From assembly GCA_028868855.1 (NCBI GenBank), contig JAGWTR010000008.1:1-64000 (forward strand): a stretch of DNA of 64,000 bases. Reading direction: 5' to 3'. Positions 26,555-35,699 of this stretch are shown here, piece after piece (within the stretch, counting starts at the first letter, position 1; every line of letters begins with the position of its first letter). Both the position numbers and the translations under genes were made by a program. The DNA is from Burkholderiales bacterium (GTDB taxonomy: Bacteria > Pseudomonadota > Gammaproteobacteria > Burkholderiales > Burkholderiaceae_C). Under the pieces are notes generated by a model that saw only the letters and a program-made list of their open reading frames with translations, made no database searches and was not told the origin of the DNA.

Positions 26555-28027
26555 TCAGAACAGGGTCGGCAAACGCAGGCTGTTGATCGTCAGGCGAATC
26601 AGCTTCTTCTTGGTGTCCGTGTAGGGCGGGAAGAACATGCGGGCCGTCATCACCGGGCCAGCCTTGAGCACGGCCCGCTCGTGCGAGAAGGCCTTGAAGC
26701 CGAAATGCCCGTGGGCATTGCCGATGCCCGAATTGTTGACACCGCCAAACGGCAAGTTGCCGTGCGCGTAGTGCATCACGCAGTGGTTGATGGCGACGCC
26801 GCCCGAACTGGTCTGGGTCAGGATGCGGCGCGTGCGCGCTTTGTCGCGGCTCCAGATGTACAGGGCCAGTGGTTTGTGGCCGGCGTTGATCTCGCGCACC
26901 ACAGCATCGATGTCCTGGTAGGCGATGATGGGCAGCACGGGACCAAAGATTTCTTCGCTCATGATGCTGGCCTCAGCGGGCACGTGATCGAGCAGCGTGG
27001 GCGCGATGTAGCAACTGGCCACGTCGACATCGCCCCCCGCCAGCACCTTGGCGCCCTTGCTTTGCGCATCTTGCAGGAGGCCCGCGACGCGCTGGGTGTG
27101 GCGCTGGTTGATGATGCGGGCCAGGTCGCCGCTGTTGCGCTGCTCGGCGGGCGTGGCGCCGTAGCGCGTGCTCAGCACCTTGCGGCACTCAGCCACGAAA
27201 CGGTCTTTCACCGACTCGTGCACGTAGAGGTGATCCGGTGCCACACAGATCTGGCCACAGTTGGTGAACTTGCCCCACATCAGGGCTTCGGCGGCCATGC
27301 TCAGGTCGGCGGTCTCGTCGACGATGACTGGCGACTTGCCGCCCAACTCCAACGTGACGCTGGTGAGGTGCTTGGCCGCCGCCGCCATCACCACCTTGCC
27401 CACGGCGGGCGAGCCGGTGAAGAAGATGTGATCGAACGGCAGGTTCAGCAGGGCTTGCGAGGTGGGCAGGCTGCCTTCGAACAGGGCCACTTCATTGGGC
27501 GCGAAGGTATCGGCCACCAGGCGGGCCATGACGGCGCTCACCGTCGGTGTCATCTCTGATGGTTTGAGGATGACCGTGTTGCCCGCCGCCAGGGCCGACA
27601 CCATCGGACCAAAGCACAGGTTGAAGGGAAAGTTCCAGGGCGCGATGATCAGGCTGCGGCCACGCGGCTGGTATTCGATCCAGCCCGTGTTGCCCACCAT
27701 GGCCATGGTCGGCCACACCTTGGTGGGGCGCATCCAGCGCTTGAGATGGCCGATGGCGTGGCGGATTTCGTCGAGCACCGGCAAGAACTCAGTGCCGTCA
27801 ACCTCAGCCACCGGCTTGCGGTAGTCTTTTTCAAAGGCGGCGTAGAAATCGCTCTGGCGCGCCAGCATGGCATCGCGCAACTTCTTGAGGCGGGCAATGC
27901 GTTCGGCCGCAGTCGATTCACGCCACTTCAGGGCGGTGGCCAACTGGGCGTCAAACACCTGGGCAATCACGGCGGGATCGGCTTCGCCGGTGCTGGGATC
28001 AACGACATGCATGGTGGCTTGGCTCAT
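26555..28027 (-). CDS. Class 3-type aldehyde dehydrogenase
   Basis: The 490-residue NAD(P)-dependent enzyme oxidises aldehydes to acids. Key residues are Glu228 in LELGGKSP and the nucleophile Cys261 in GQICVAPDH, and the motif GVNNSGIGNAHGHFGFKAFSHERAVL is split as usual in the ALDH3/coniferyl aldehyde group. The C-terminal tail (FFPPYTDTKKKLIRLTINSL) resembles fatty or coniferyl aldehyde dehydrogenases. Substrate is not determined by sequence. A small ribbon-helix-helix gene ends 26 bp upstream and is probably in the same operon. A terminator follows. Confidence 0.93.
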   Translation of the reverse strand: MSQATMHVVDPSTGEADPAVIAQVFDAQLATALKWRESTAAERIARLKKLRDAMLARQSDFYAAFEKDYRKPVAEVDGTEFLPVLDEIRHAIGHLKRWMRPTKVWPTMAMVGNTGWIEYQPRGRSLIIAPWNFPFNLCFGPMVSALAAGNTVILKPSEMTPTVSAVMARLVADTFAPNEVALFEGSLPTSQALLNLPFDHIFFTGSPAVGKVVMAAAAKHLTSVTLELGGKSPVIVDETADLSMAAEALMWGKFTNCGQICVAPDHLYVHESVKDRFVAECRKVLSTRYGATPAEQRNSGDLARIINQRHTQRVAGLLQDAQSKGAKVLAGGDVDVASCYIAPTLLDHVPAEASIMSEEIFGPVLPIIAYQDIDAVVREINAGHKPLALYIWSRDKARTRRILTQTSSGGVAINHCVMHYAHGNLPFGGVNNSGIGNAHGHFGFKAFSHERAVLKAGPVMTARMFFPPYTDTKKKLIRLTINSLRLPTLF

Positions 28028-28053
28028 TGCTCGGTTTCCAGAAAAAAGGCGAT

Positions 28054-28329
28054 TCAGGCAGACCCGGCCAGACCGCTGCGCAGCACGCGATCCACCAGGT
28101 CATTGAGCGAGATGCCCTCTTGTTCGGCCTGGGCCTGCAACTGCTTGACCAGGTCACCGTTCAACTTGACGGCAAAGGGCACCAAGCCCTGGGCTTGATC
28201 GATCTTACGCTGCTCGCGACGGTCAAGCACGGCCCCGGCGGCCGCGCCAAAACGCCCGGGAAGGGGCGCCTGACGCATCTGCCCCATGATTTTCAGGGCC
28301 TTGTTTTTTTCGAGATCGGTTTTTTTCAT
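28054..28329 (-). CDS. Small ribbon-helix-helix-type protein
   Basis: The 91-residue protein begins MKKTDLEKNKALKIMGQM. Its C-terminal half, VPFAVKLNGDLVKQLQAQAEQEG then ISLNDLVDRVLRSGLAG (residues 50-89), has the strand-helix-helix pattern of MetJ/Arc-type DNA-binding proteins. The N-terminal half is basic. Such proteins act as antitoxins or local repressors; no toxin is adjacent. It lies directly upstream of the aldehyde dehydrogenase gene and could regulate it. The ATG at 28329 was chosen; the longer frame is antisense to the S4-domain gene. Confidence 0.7.
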   Translation of the reverse strand: MKKTDLEKNKALKIMGQMRQAPLPGRFGAAAGAVLDRREQRKIDQAQGLVPFAVKLNGDLVKQLQAQAEQEGISLNDLVDRVLRSGLAGSA

Positions 28330-28461
28330 CAGTGACACGCCTGCGGGACTGGACAATAAGGTGCAATGGCGGGATTGTGCACCGCCCCGCCTGAATGCGC
28401 GCAGGTTTGCTCCCGCCACTTTCATCCTCATTAACCCCAATGCGGACACCGCCCGACCCTC

Positions 28462-28710
28462 ATGGACCCCTTGCAACAGATCACGTTCGAACTCCGCGGG
28501 GACTTCATTCCCCTGGACAGCCTGCTCAAAGTCTGCGGGCTGGCCGACAGCGGCGGCCGCGCCAAAACCATGGTGGCCGAGGGGCTGGTACAGGTCGACG
28601 GGCAGGACGAACTGCGTAAGACTTGCAAAATCCGCGCAGGCCAGGTGGTGACCCTGAACGGCGCCAGCATCCGGGTGGAAGCACCCGGGGTCCCCTCCTT
28701 GAAAAAGTGA
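28462..28710 (+). CDS. S4-domain RNA-binding protein (YbcJ-like)
   Basis: The 82-residue protein is almost entirely an S4 RNA-binding domain: ITFELRGDFIPLDSLLKVCG, then GGRAKTMVAEGLVQVDGQ and IRAGQVVTLNG. It is similar to E. coli YbcJ, a small RNA-binding protein of unknown target. It starts 132 bp from the divergent ribbon-helix-helix gene and is followed 4 bp later by the acyl-CoA ligase, so the two are probably cotranscribed. Confidence 0.85.
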   Translation: MDPLQQITFELRGDFIPLDSLLKVCGLADSGGRAKTMVAEGLVQVDGQDELRKTCKIRAGQVVTLNGASIRVEAPGVPSLKK

Positions 28711-28714
28711 CGCC

Positions 28715-30361
28715 ATGTCCAACATCTACGACCGCGATCTGCCCAAGACCGACGCCAACTTTGCCGCGCTGACGCCCCTGTCCTTCCTGGAGCGCTCCGC
28801 CAAGGTCTACCCCGACCGGCTGGCCATCGTGCACGGGGCCTTGCGCCAGACCTGGGGGCAGACCTACGCCCGCTGCCGGCAACTGGCGAGCGCCTTGCAG
28901 CAGAATGGCTTGGGGGTGGGCGACACGGTGGCCGTGATGCTGCCCAACACACCGCCCATGGTGGAAGCTCACTTTGGGGTACCCATGTCGGGCGCGGTAC
29001 TCAACACCCTCAACACCCGCCTGGACCCACAGGCGCTGGCCTATATGCTGGACCACGGCGAGGCCAAGGCCGTCATCGTGGACTGCGAATTCAGCGCCGT
29101 GATGGCCCAGGCTCTGGCCCTGCGGTCATCCAGTCAGCCCATTCTGGTCATTGATGCAGATGACTCGGCGTACACCGGCGCGGGCGAGCGCATTGGCTCC
29201 ATCACCTACGAAGCCCTGCTGGCCACCGGCCATGCAGAATTTGAATGGGCCCTGCCCAGTGACGAGTGGAATGCGATCAGCCTGAACTACACCTCAGGCA
29301 CCACGGGCAACCCCAAGGGTGTGGTCTACCACCACCGAGGCGCCACGCTCAACGCCTTGTCCAACATCCTGGAGTGGGATCTGCCCAAGCACGCCGTCTA
29401 CCTGTGGACGCTGCCCATGTTCCACTGCAATGGTTGGTGCTTCCCGTGGACAGTGGCGGCGCGTGGCGGTGTCAATGTCTGCCTGCGCAAGGTCGAGCCC
29501 AAGGCGGTGTTTGACGCCATCCGAGAGCACGGCGTCACCCATTACTGTGCCGCACCCATCGTGCACGCGTCGCTGGTGAATGCGCCTGACGAGCTCAAGC
29601 AAGGCATCACGCAGTCGGTCAAGGCCATGGTGGCGGGCGCCGCGCCTCCGGCGTCCATGATCGAAGGCATGGAGCGCATGGGTTTTGACCTGACCCACGT
29701 GTACGGCCTGACCGAGGTCTATGGCCCGGCGGCCGTGTGCGTCAAGCACGAGGCCTGGGACGCGCTGGATGTGGGTGAACGCGCGCGCCTGAATGCACGC
29801 CAGGGCGTCAATTACCACCTGCAGCGCGACGTGACCGTGATGGAGCCGCTGACCATGCAGCGCGTGCCGGCCGATGGCCAGACCATGGGCGAGATCATGT
29901 TCCGCGGCAACATCGCCATGAAGGGTTACCTGAAGAATCCCAAGGCCACGCGAGAGGCCTTTGCCGGTGGCTGGTTTCACTCTGGTGACCTGGCCGTGAT
30001 GTACCCCGACGGCTACTGCAAGATCAAGGACCGCAGCAAAGACATCATCATCTCGGGGGGCGAGAACATTTCGTCGATCGAAGTGGAGGACGTGCTGTAC
30101 CGCCACCCCGCCGTGCTGACCGCCGCCGTGGTCGCCAAGGCCGACCCCAAGTGGGGCGAAACACCCTGCGCCTTCGTGGAACTGAAGGCCGGTGCGCAGG
30201 TGACCGAGCAGGACATCATCGCTCACTGCAAGCAGCATCTGGCGGGCTTCAAGGTGCCGCGCACGGTGGTGTTTGGCGAGTTGCCCAAAACATCCACCGG
30301 CAAGATTCAGAAATTCGAATTGCGCAAAGTGGCGGGATCGTCAGACGCCATCGACCCCTGA
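28715..30361 (+). CDS. AMP-forming acyl-CoA synthetase (DmdB/medium-chain type)
   Basis: The 548-residue enzyme activates a carboxylic acid as an adenylate and transfers it to CoA. The P-loop-like YTSGTTGNPKGVVYHHRG lies near residues 192-209, the A5 motif VYGLTEVYGP is present, and the A8/A10 region GGWFHSGDLAVMYPDGYCKI with catalytic Lys in STGKIQKFELR closes the protein. The sequence LWTLPMFHCNGWCFPWTVAARGG is typical of the group with 3-methylmercaptopropionyl-CoA ligase DmdB and short/medium-chain ligases. The exact substrate cannot be told. It is separated from the DUF302 gene by 19 bp, convergent. Confidence 0.92.
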   Translation: MSNIYDRDLPKTDANFAALTPLSFLERSAKVYPDRLAIVHGALRQTWGQTYARCRQLASALQQNGLGVGDTVAVMLPNTPPMVEAHFGVPMSGAVLNTLNTRLDPQALAYMLDHGEAKAVIVDCEFSAVMAQALALRSSSQPILVIDADDSAYTGAGERIGSITYEALLATGHAEFEWALPSDEWNAISLNYTSGTTGNPKGVVYHHRGATLNALSNILEWDLPKHAVYLWTLPMFHCNGWCFPWTVAARGGVNVCLRKVEPKAVFDAIREHGVTHYCAAPIVHASLVNAPDELKQGITQSVKAMVAGAAPPASMIEGMERMGFDLTHVYGLTEVYGPAAVCVKHEAWDALDVGERARLNARQGVNYHLQRDVTVMEPLTMQRVPADGQTMGEIMFRGNIAMKGYLKNPKATREAFAGGWFHSGDLAVMYPDGYCKIKDRSKDIIISGGENISSIEVEDVLYRHPAVLTAAVVAKADPKWGETPCAFVELKAGAQVTEQDIIAHCKQHLAGFKVPRTVVFGELPKTSTGKIQKFELRKVAGSSDAIDP

Positions 30362-30380
30362 ATCCTCAGGCCATGTCAGC

Positions 30381-30860
30381 TCACCCCACGGCCGCATCCA
30401 CAACCTGGGGCAGCATGGTCATGGGGTCACGGAATTCATGTGGCAGGTCGTCGTCCTGCATCAGGGCAAGGCCGTCATGGAACATCACCCGCGTTGATCC
30501 ATCGGGCTGCTGGGCGACCAACAGCTTCATGGGCAGGTCCGGCGTCGCATCGGCATCGGCTTGAATCATGGGCGTTTGACCGCCGTGGTCGCCCAGAACC
30601 AGCACGGTGGCCGGCGCGGGCACCAACACGTCGCCATTGAGGCGATCTGGCACCACCTTGGCCATCACCGCCAAGCCCCGTTTGCGGGCCGATTTCTCAA
30701 TCTTCTGAACCGTTTCGTCCACCGAGTATTTGCTGGTCAAGGTGATCCAGCCGTGTCCCTGAGCGCTGGCTTCTTCTCGATCGCGCAGTTCGGGCCAGCG
30801 GCCTGCGGCCAGCAATACCATGGCCATACAACCGGTCATCCAGTATCGAGTCAAACGCAT
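30381..30860 (-). CDS. DUF302 family protein with membrane anchor
   Basis: The 159-residue protein has an N-terminal hydrophobic segment (TGCMAMVLLAAG) that may be a signal or anchor; a Cys within it is not a clear lipobox. The DUF302 domain follows: KYSVDETVQKIEKSARKRG, then LAVMAKVVPDR, and QPDGSTRVMFHDGLALMQ. The function of DUF302 is unknown. A very strong ribosome site (AGGAGG) is seven bases before the ATG at 30860, which decides the start. It is 49 bp downstream of the serine hydrolase gene on the same strand. Confidence 0.85.
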   Translation of the reverse strand: MRLTRYWMTGCMAMVLLAAGRWPELRDREEASAQGHGWITLTSKYSVDETVQKIEKSARKRGLAVMAKVVPDRLNGDVLVPAPATVLVLGDHGGQTPMIQADADATPDLPMKLLVAQQPDGSTRVMFHDGLALMQDDDLPHEFRDPMTMLPQVVDAAVG

Positions 30861-30909
30861 GGCAGCACCTCCTGTAAGCGGTGTCAGATCGGGATGATGC
30901 ACTGAAGTT

Positions 30910-32331
30910 TCAAGGCTTGGGCGTTTCGGAAGGTAAAGATGCGGCCAAGGCTGTCGCCATCTCAAACACACGCCGCTTGGTGTCCTCCTGGTCAAAAGAC
31001 ACCCCCATGCGCAGCACCATCAGTTGCTGGCTGGGGATGATGACAAGGTACTGGCCCATCAGGCCTGCAAAATAAACCACGTCGGTCGCCGTGCCTTTGG
31101 GCAACTCCTTCGGATCATGCAAGCGCATGAAACCGCCATAACCAGGATTGGCCGGCGACGGCGTTTTCATGAACCGAACGAAGCTGTCCGAGACCAGCGC
31201 CTGCCCGTTCCAGCGCCCGTCATTGCGGACCAACTCGCCCAGGCGAAACCAGTCACGCGGGCGCAGCACGCCGCCCGCGCCGCCAATGGGCGTGCCCGAG
31301 GCATCGGCCTGCAACACGGCATGGCGCATACCCAGCGGCTGGAACAGGTGTTTTTGAAGGTGATCGTAGCTGGCCTGCGCATCGCCACCCAGCACCGTGC
31401 GCAAGGCCTTGGACACGATGGCCGTGGTGCCGGTGGAGTAATTGAACGCGCTACCCGGGGCGGCCACCACCGCTTGCACAGCGGCATAGTCGCCCTGGTC
31501 CGCCATGGAAAACAGCATCTCGGAGGTGGAGCTGAACCCCTTGTGCCCCTCATCCCAGAACAGGCCGGGCGCCATGTTGAGCAGGTGCCGCCAGGTGATC
31601 CGCGCCTTGTCGGTACCGACCCATTGACCCACGGGCGCGGGGTCGTCCAGCTTGAAGCGCCCTTCGCCGACCATGCTGCCGGCCCACATGGCGGTCAGCG
31701 TCTTGGTCAGCGACCAGCCGAGTTGGGGCTGATCCTGGTTGTAGCCAGGCGCATAACGTTCATGCACCAGGTGGCCGTCCTTGGCCACCAGCACGGCCAC
31801 GGTGTTCTGACGCGCCTGGGCCGGCGCTTCGTCAAACAAGGTGTCCGACCAGCGCTGCACCAAGGCCTGCTGCGCGGGCGTCAGGCGGGTCGGCTCTGCA
31901 ACACCCTCGCCCAAGGGCCAGGGCGCACGGGACGGCAGCGCTTGCCCATTGGCCACCACACCCTGCAATGGTTGACGCAACACAGCGGCTTCGTCGATGC
32001 CCGGCGGCACCAGCGTGCAGCCCAGACCTGGGCGAAACACAGCGACCCGCTTGAACACATCAAGCGGCAGCCAGGTGTTGACCTCCACGCGGTGGCCCAT
32101 GCTCACGTCCACCGACCAGACCTTGGACAAGGGGCTCACCTTGGGCGCGGTGTAGCGCTCGCGCACCCGCGCCAGATCATCGTTGCCTTGCATCACGCGG
32201 GTGCACAGCTCCCAGGCCGCATAGCCCGTGCCCATGGGGGCATCGGCCCACAAACTGGCCTGACTGGGGGCCCCCACGATGAGCAGGGTCGTTGCCCACA
32301 GGCTTGAAAAACAGAAAGAACGACGCTTCAT
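30910..32331 (-). CDS. Exported serine hydrolase of the beta-lactamase/6-aminohexanoate-dimer hydrolase type
   Basis: The 473-residue protein has a signal peptide (MKRRSFCFSSLWATTLLIVG, cleavage probably after SQA). The catalytic S-x-x-K is Ser207-Lys210 in GWSLTKTLTA, and Tyr298 in NYSTGTT is the second motif. The layout (HERYAPGYNQDQPQLGWSLTK; PLGMRHAVLQADASGTPIGG) resembles the class C beta-lactamase-related and 6-aminohexanoate-dimer hydrolase family rather than a true penicillinase. The substrate is unknown; peptidoglycan fragments, amides or esters are all possible. It may share a transcript with DUF302 downstream. Confidence 0.9.
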   Translation of the reverse strand: MKRRSFCFSSLWATTLLIVGAPSQASLWADAPMGTGYAAWELCTRVMQGNDDLARVRERYTAPKVSPLSKVWSVDVSMGHRVEVNTWLPLDVFKRVAVFRPGLGCTLVPPGIDEAAVLRQPLQGVVANGQALPSRAPWPLGEGVAEPTRLTPAQQALVQRWSDTLFDEAPAQARQNTVAVLVAKDGHLVHERYAPGYNQDQPQLGWSLTKTLTAMWAGSMVGEGRFKLDDPAPVGQWVGTDKARITWRHLLNMAPGLFWDEGHKGFSSTSEMLFSMADQGDYAAVQAVVAAPGSAFNYSTGTTAIVSKALRTVLGGDAQASYDHLQKHLFQPLGMRHAVLQADASGTPIGGAGGVLRPRDWFRLGELVRNDGRWNGQALVSDSFVRFMKTPSPANPGYGGFMRLHDPKELPKGTATDVVYFAGLMGQYLVIIPSQQLMVLRMGVSFDQEDTKRRVFEMATALAASLPSETPKP

Positions 32332-32403
32332 GAAATCTCGGTCCTGTCGGCAGAAATTGCCGCGTGTTCGAGACTGTACCGAAATGCCGCATCATTGCCG
32401 ATC

Positions 32404-33981
32404 ATGAACATCTTCACCGCCCTGGCCGCCGCGTGGCCGTCCCCCTTGGATGACCCGTTAGAGGCCCGTGACCCGAGCGCGCTCGCCATCCTGACCGACA
32501 CCGGGCTGCGCTACACCTGGACCGATCTGGAGCGGGCCACGGCCATGCTGGCCAACCTGTTGACCGGTCTGCGCCTTCAAGGCCACGGAGGCCGACCTCC
32601 GGTGGTGGCCGCCCACGTCGACAAATCGGTCGAAGCCTTGCTGCTCTACCTGGCCACGCTGCGCGCCGGCTGTGTGTTCCTGCCGCTCAATCCGGCCTAT
32701 CGTCAGACCGAGCTGGATTACTTTGTGCAAGATGCGCGGCCGTCGGTGCTGGTGTGCCGTTCCAAGGACGTGGACTGGATCGTGCCGCTGGCGGCGCACG
32801 GGCATGTGGCCCACCTGTTCACCCTCAACGACGACCGCAGCGGCAGCCTGCTGAGCCGCGCCGCCACCCAGTCCGATCAGCACGAGATCGCATCGCGAAG
32901 AGCGGCGGATCTCGCGGCCATCCTGTACACATCAGGCACCACCGGCCGCAGCAAAGGTGCGCTGCTCACGCACGGCAATCTGCTGAGCAACGCCCGCACC
33001 TTGCTGCGCCACTGGGACTGGCGCCACGATGATGTCCTGGTGCATGCCCTGCCCATCTTCCACATCCACGGTCTATTCGTGGCCTGCCATTGCGCGCTGC
33101 TGTCGGGCACGCCGATGCGCTGGTTGAACCGCTTCGACGCCGCACCGGTCATCGCGCAGATCCAGTCCACCGAGGCGCCACGCGCCACGCTCTTCATGGG
33201 GGTGCCAACCATGTACGTCCGCCTGTTGGCTGAGCCCGCCCTGACGCCCGAGGCCTGCGCGTCGATGCGTCTGTTCATCAGCGGCTCGGCCCCCTTGCCA
33301 ACTGCTGCCGCGCAGGCGTTTCAATCAAGAACCGGCCACACCATTTTGGAGCGCTATGGCATGAGTGAAACCGGCATGCTGTGCTCGAACCCGTGTCGCA
33401 CCCACGAAGGACCGCGCCTGGCTGGCAGCGTCGGGCGGCCCTTGCCCGGCGTGGGCCTGCGCATCGTGGACGATGCCGACGCGCCCTGCGCCGCCGACGT
33501 CGTCGGCCATGTGCAGGTGCGCGGTCCCAATGTGTTTGCGGGCTACCTGGGCATGCCCGACAAAACCCGCGAAGCCTTCACCCCCGATGGCTGGTTCCGC
33601 ACTGGCGATGTGGGCCACCTCGATGCGCAGGGCTATGTGCACCTGTCAGGCCGCGCCAAGGACCTGATCATCAGCGGCGGCTTCAATGTCTACCCGGCCG
33701 AGGTGGAAAGCCACCTCGACAAGTTGCCCGGCGTGCTCGAATCGGCCGTGATCGGCGTGCCGCACCCGGACTTCGGCGAAGGCGTGATCGCCGTGGTGGT
33801 GCCCCAGTCCCGACAAACCGTGCGCGAGTCCACCCTGATCGCGGCCTTGAAAGACAGCATCGCCGGGTTCAAGGTACCCAAGCGCGTCTTCGTGGCCGAA
33901 GACCTGCCGCGCAACGCCATGGGCAAGGTCCAGAAGAACCTGTTGCGCCAGCAACATCACAACACGTTTGCCACACCATGA
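32404..33981 (+). CDS. matB: Malonyl-CoA synthetase-like AMP-dependent ligase (MatB-like)
   Basis: The 525-residue adenylate-forming ligase has YTSGTTGRSKGALLTHGN (near residues 177-194), ERYGMSETGMLCSNP, and the terminal GKVQKNL. The segment LVHALPIFHIHGLFVACHCAL is characteristic of MatB malonyl-CoA synthetases. That would convert malonate to malonyl-CoA. There is no matA/matC neighbour, so the malonate assignment rests on sequence resemblance only. The ATG at 32404 was taken over an upstream TTG. Its stop overlaps the next start (ATGA). Confidence 0.82.
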   Translation: MNIFTALAAAWPSPLDDPLEARDPSALAILTDTGLRYTWTDLERATAMLANLLTGLRLQGHGGRPPVVAAHVDKSVEALLLYLATLRAGCVFLPLNPAYRQTELDYFVQDARPSVLVCRSKDVDWIVPLAAHGHVAHLFTLNDDRSGSLLSRAATQSDQHEIASRRAADLAAILYTSGTTGRSKGALLTHGNLLSNARTLLRHWDWRHDDVLVHALPIFHIHGLFVACHCALLSGTPMRWLNRFDAAPVIAQIQSTEAPRATLFMGVPTMYVRLLAEPALTPEACASMRLFISGSAPLPTAAAQAFQSRTGHTILERYGMSETGMLCSNPCRTHEGPRLAGSVGRPLPGVGLRIVDDADAPCAADVVGHVQVRGPNVFAGYLGMPDKTREAFTPDGWFRTGDVGHLDAQGYVHLSGRAKDLIISGGFNVYPAEVESHLDKLPGVLESAVIGVPHPDFGEGVIAVVVPQSRQTVRESTLIAALKDSIAGFKVPKRVFVAEDLPRNAMGKVQKNLLRQQHHNTFATP

Positions 33982-34673
33982 AAAAATTTTTACTGATTTG
34001 CGCCATGGTGCTGGGTGCCTTCGTGCTGGCGGGCCTGATCGTCTGGGGCCATGGCCCTGACACCACCTCGCCAGCGGCCGCCAGCTCGCCCTGGCAGATT
34101 GAGCGCCTGCCGAACGGGGCCTCTCGCGTGTTCGGTTTGAACTTGTCCGCCGACCCTCAGGCCGCCAGCACACTGGGTGATGCACAGCGCCTGTGGTCAT
34201 CGGACATCCAGATCGCGGTGATCGCGGCACCGGGTGAAAACGGCAGCCTGGAGGCCTATATCGAAAGCGCCGTGCTGGGCTTCGTCACGGGCAAGCTGGT
34301 GGTGACGGCTGATGTCAGCCCCGAGTTGATCGGGCAATTTCGCGAACGGGCCACGAAAGCCGAATTCATGGACGGCACCACGCGCAAGTATCGATTGACG
34401 GCCAAGGACATGGCGACCGCCTTGCGTTCACCCGTGCTGGCCCTGGCCTTCATCCCGCAAGCGCAATTGGATGAAGCCACCATCACGGCTCGATTTGGCA
34501 AAGCGGCGCAGCGCGTGTCCGGCAATGAGCACACCCAGCACTGGCTCTACCCCGACAAGGGCCTGAGCGTGACCCTGGACACCCAGGGAAAAGAGTTGCT
34601 GCAGTACGTGGCGCCCGCGCGGTTTGCGCTGCTGCGCGACCCCTTGCTGAAGGAGCCCAAGCGCGCACCGTGA
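33978..34673 (+). CDS. Membrane-anchored protein of unknown function
   Basis: The 231-residue protein has one N-terminal hydrophobic helix (FLLICAMVLGAFVLAGLIVWG) and a periplasmic-type soluble rest. The start overlaps the end of the MatB-like gene by 4 bp, so the two are coupled. The soluble part contains IERLPNGASRVFGLNLS and WLYPDKGLSVTLDTQGKEL. It looks like a family of uncharacterised Burkholderiales proteins; I recognise no domain with a known function. A glycine-rich loop or catalytic motif is not visible. Confidence 0.75.
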   Translation: MKKFLLICAMVLGAFVLAGLIVWGHGPDTTSPAAASSPWQIERLPNGASRVFGLNLSADPQAASTLGDAQRLWSSDIQIAVIAAPGENGSLEAYIESAVLGFVTGKLVVTADVSPELIGQFRERATKAEFMDGTTRKYRLTAKDMATALRSPVLALAFIPQAQLDEATITARFGKAAQRVSGNEHTQHWLYPDKGLSVTLDTQGKELLQYVAPARFALLRDPLLKEPKRAP

Positions 34674-34699
34674 AAACTCACGGGCACTGCATGGCGGCT

Positions 34700-35584
34700 T
34701 CACTGCTGCGTTGTTGACGCGCCCAATTCGTCGAGGTGCCTGTCTTTGGCCGCCCACAGGCCATTGATCCAGGTCTGCAAACGGGCGCGGTACGTTGGAT
34801 CATTGCCCGGGTCGGTTTTCAGATCGGTGGGAATCTGGATCTGCCGGACATCGACAATCACGTGATGCAACTTGCCGCAGATCAGATCGGTGAAGGTGGG
34901 CACGCCATCGGGGTAGACGATGGTCACGTCCAGCATGGCGTCAAACTGCTCGCCCATGGTGGCCAGGGCCATGGCGATGCCGCCCGTCTTGGGCTTGAGC
35001 AAGTGTTGATACGGTGAGCGTTGCTGGTCATGCTTGGCCGGGGTGAATCGCGTGCCTTCCAGGAAGCTGATCACCGAGGTGGGGACGACGCGGAATTTCT
35101 CGCAGGCCTTGCGTGCGGTTTCAAGGTCCTTGGCCGCGCTGGCCTTGCCGCCCTTGCGGCTCATGAACGGAAAGTCCAAGGCCCACCAGGCCAGCCCGAT
35201 GATCGGCACGTAGATCAACTCCTTCTTGATGAAGAACTTCAGCAGGGGAATCTTGCCGCCAAACACTTTTTGCAGCACCAGAATGTCGACCCAACTCTGG
35301 TGATTGCTGCTGACCAGGTACCAGCCGTACCGTTTGAAACCGCTCGCGCCGGTGACCTGCCACTGGGTGCGCCCCACGGCATTGATCCACAGCCCGTTGT
35401 TGTTGACCCAGATGTCCGCCAGCGCATTGTTGACCACATCGGCCACGCGCCGGACTGACCGGAATGGCAGCAGCAGCTTGGCCAGCGCAAACGGGATCAG
35501 GGAGGTGCACATGATGACCGTGTTCAGGGTCAAGGCGGTGCTGGCCAAGGTGGCCTTGGCGAAGGAAACAAGACGTGCAAGCAT
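34700..35584 (-). CDS. Lysophospholipid acyltransferase family protein (YihG-like)
   Basis: The 294-residue membrane acyltransferase carries NHQSWVD (the N-H-x4-D catalytic motif) near residues 93-99, and FLEGTRFTPAKH, the EGTR motif, further on. N-terminal hydrophobic helices (ALTLNTVIMCTSLIPFALAKL) anchor it. These enzymes put an acyl chain on lysophosphatidic acid or related glycerophospholipids. It is closer to the YihG/LCLAT group than to PlsC. ATG at 35584. It ends 26 bp from the convergent unknown gene. Confidence 0.9.
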   Translation of the reverse strand: MLARLVSFAKATLASTALTLNTVIMCTSLIPFALAKLLLPFRSVRRVADVVNNALADIWVNNNGLWINAVGRTQWQVTGASGFKRYGWYLVSSNHQSWVDILVLQKVFGGKIPLLKFFIKKELIYVPIIGLAWWALDFPFMSRKGGKASAAKDLETARKACEKFRVVPTSVISFLEGTRFTPAKHDQQRSPYQHLLKPKTGGIAMALATMGEQFDAMLDVTIVYPDGVPTFTDLICGKLHHVIVDVRQIQIPTDLKTDPGNDPTYRARLQTWINGLWAAKDRHLDELGASTTQQ

Positions 35585-35699
35585 GGCAATGAGGAGATGC
35601 GCAAATCAATCAATGATGGGCGCGATTATGCGGCTCGACGAATAAAGCCCGTCAAACGCGAACGCGGGGCCTGGCTGTCCAGGCAGCAAAGGGCTGCGG

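Noticed and set aside
24935-27559. An 874-codon plus-strand open frame
   Set aside because: It is antisense to livM, livH and the aldehyde dehydrogenase gene, with His/Gln-rich low-complexity translation and no domain.
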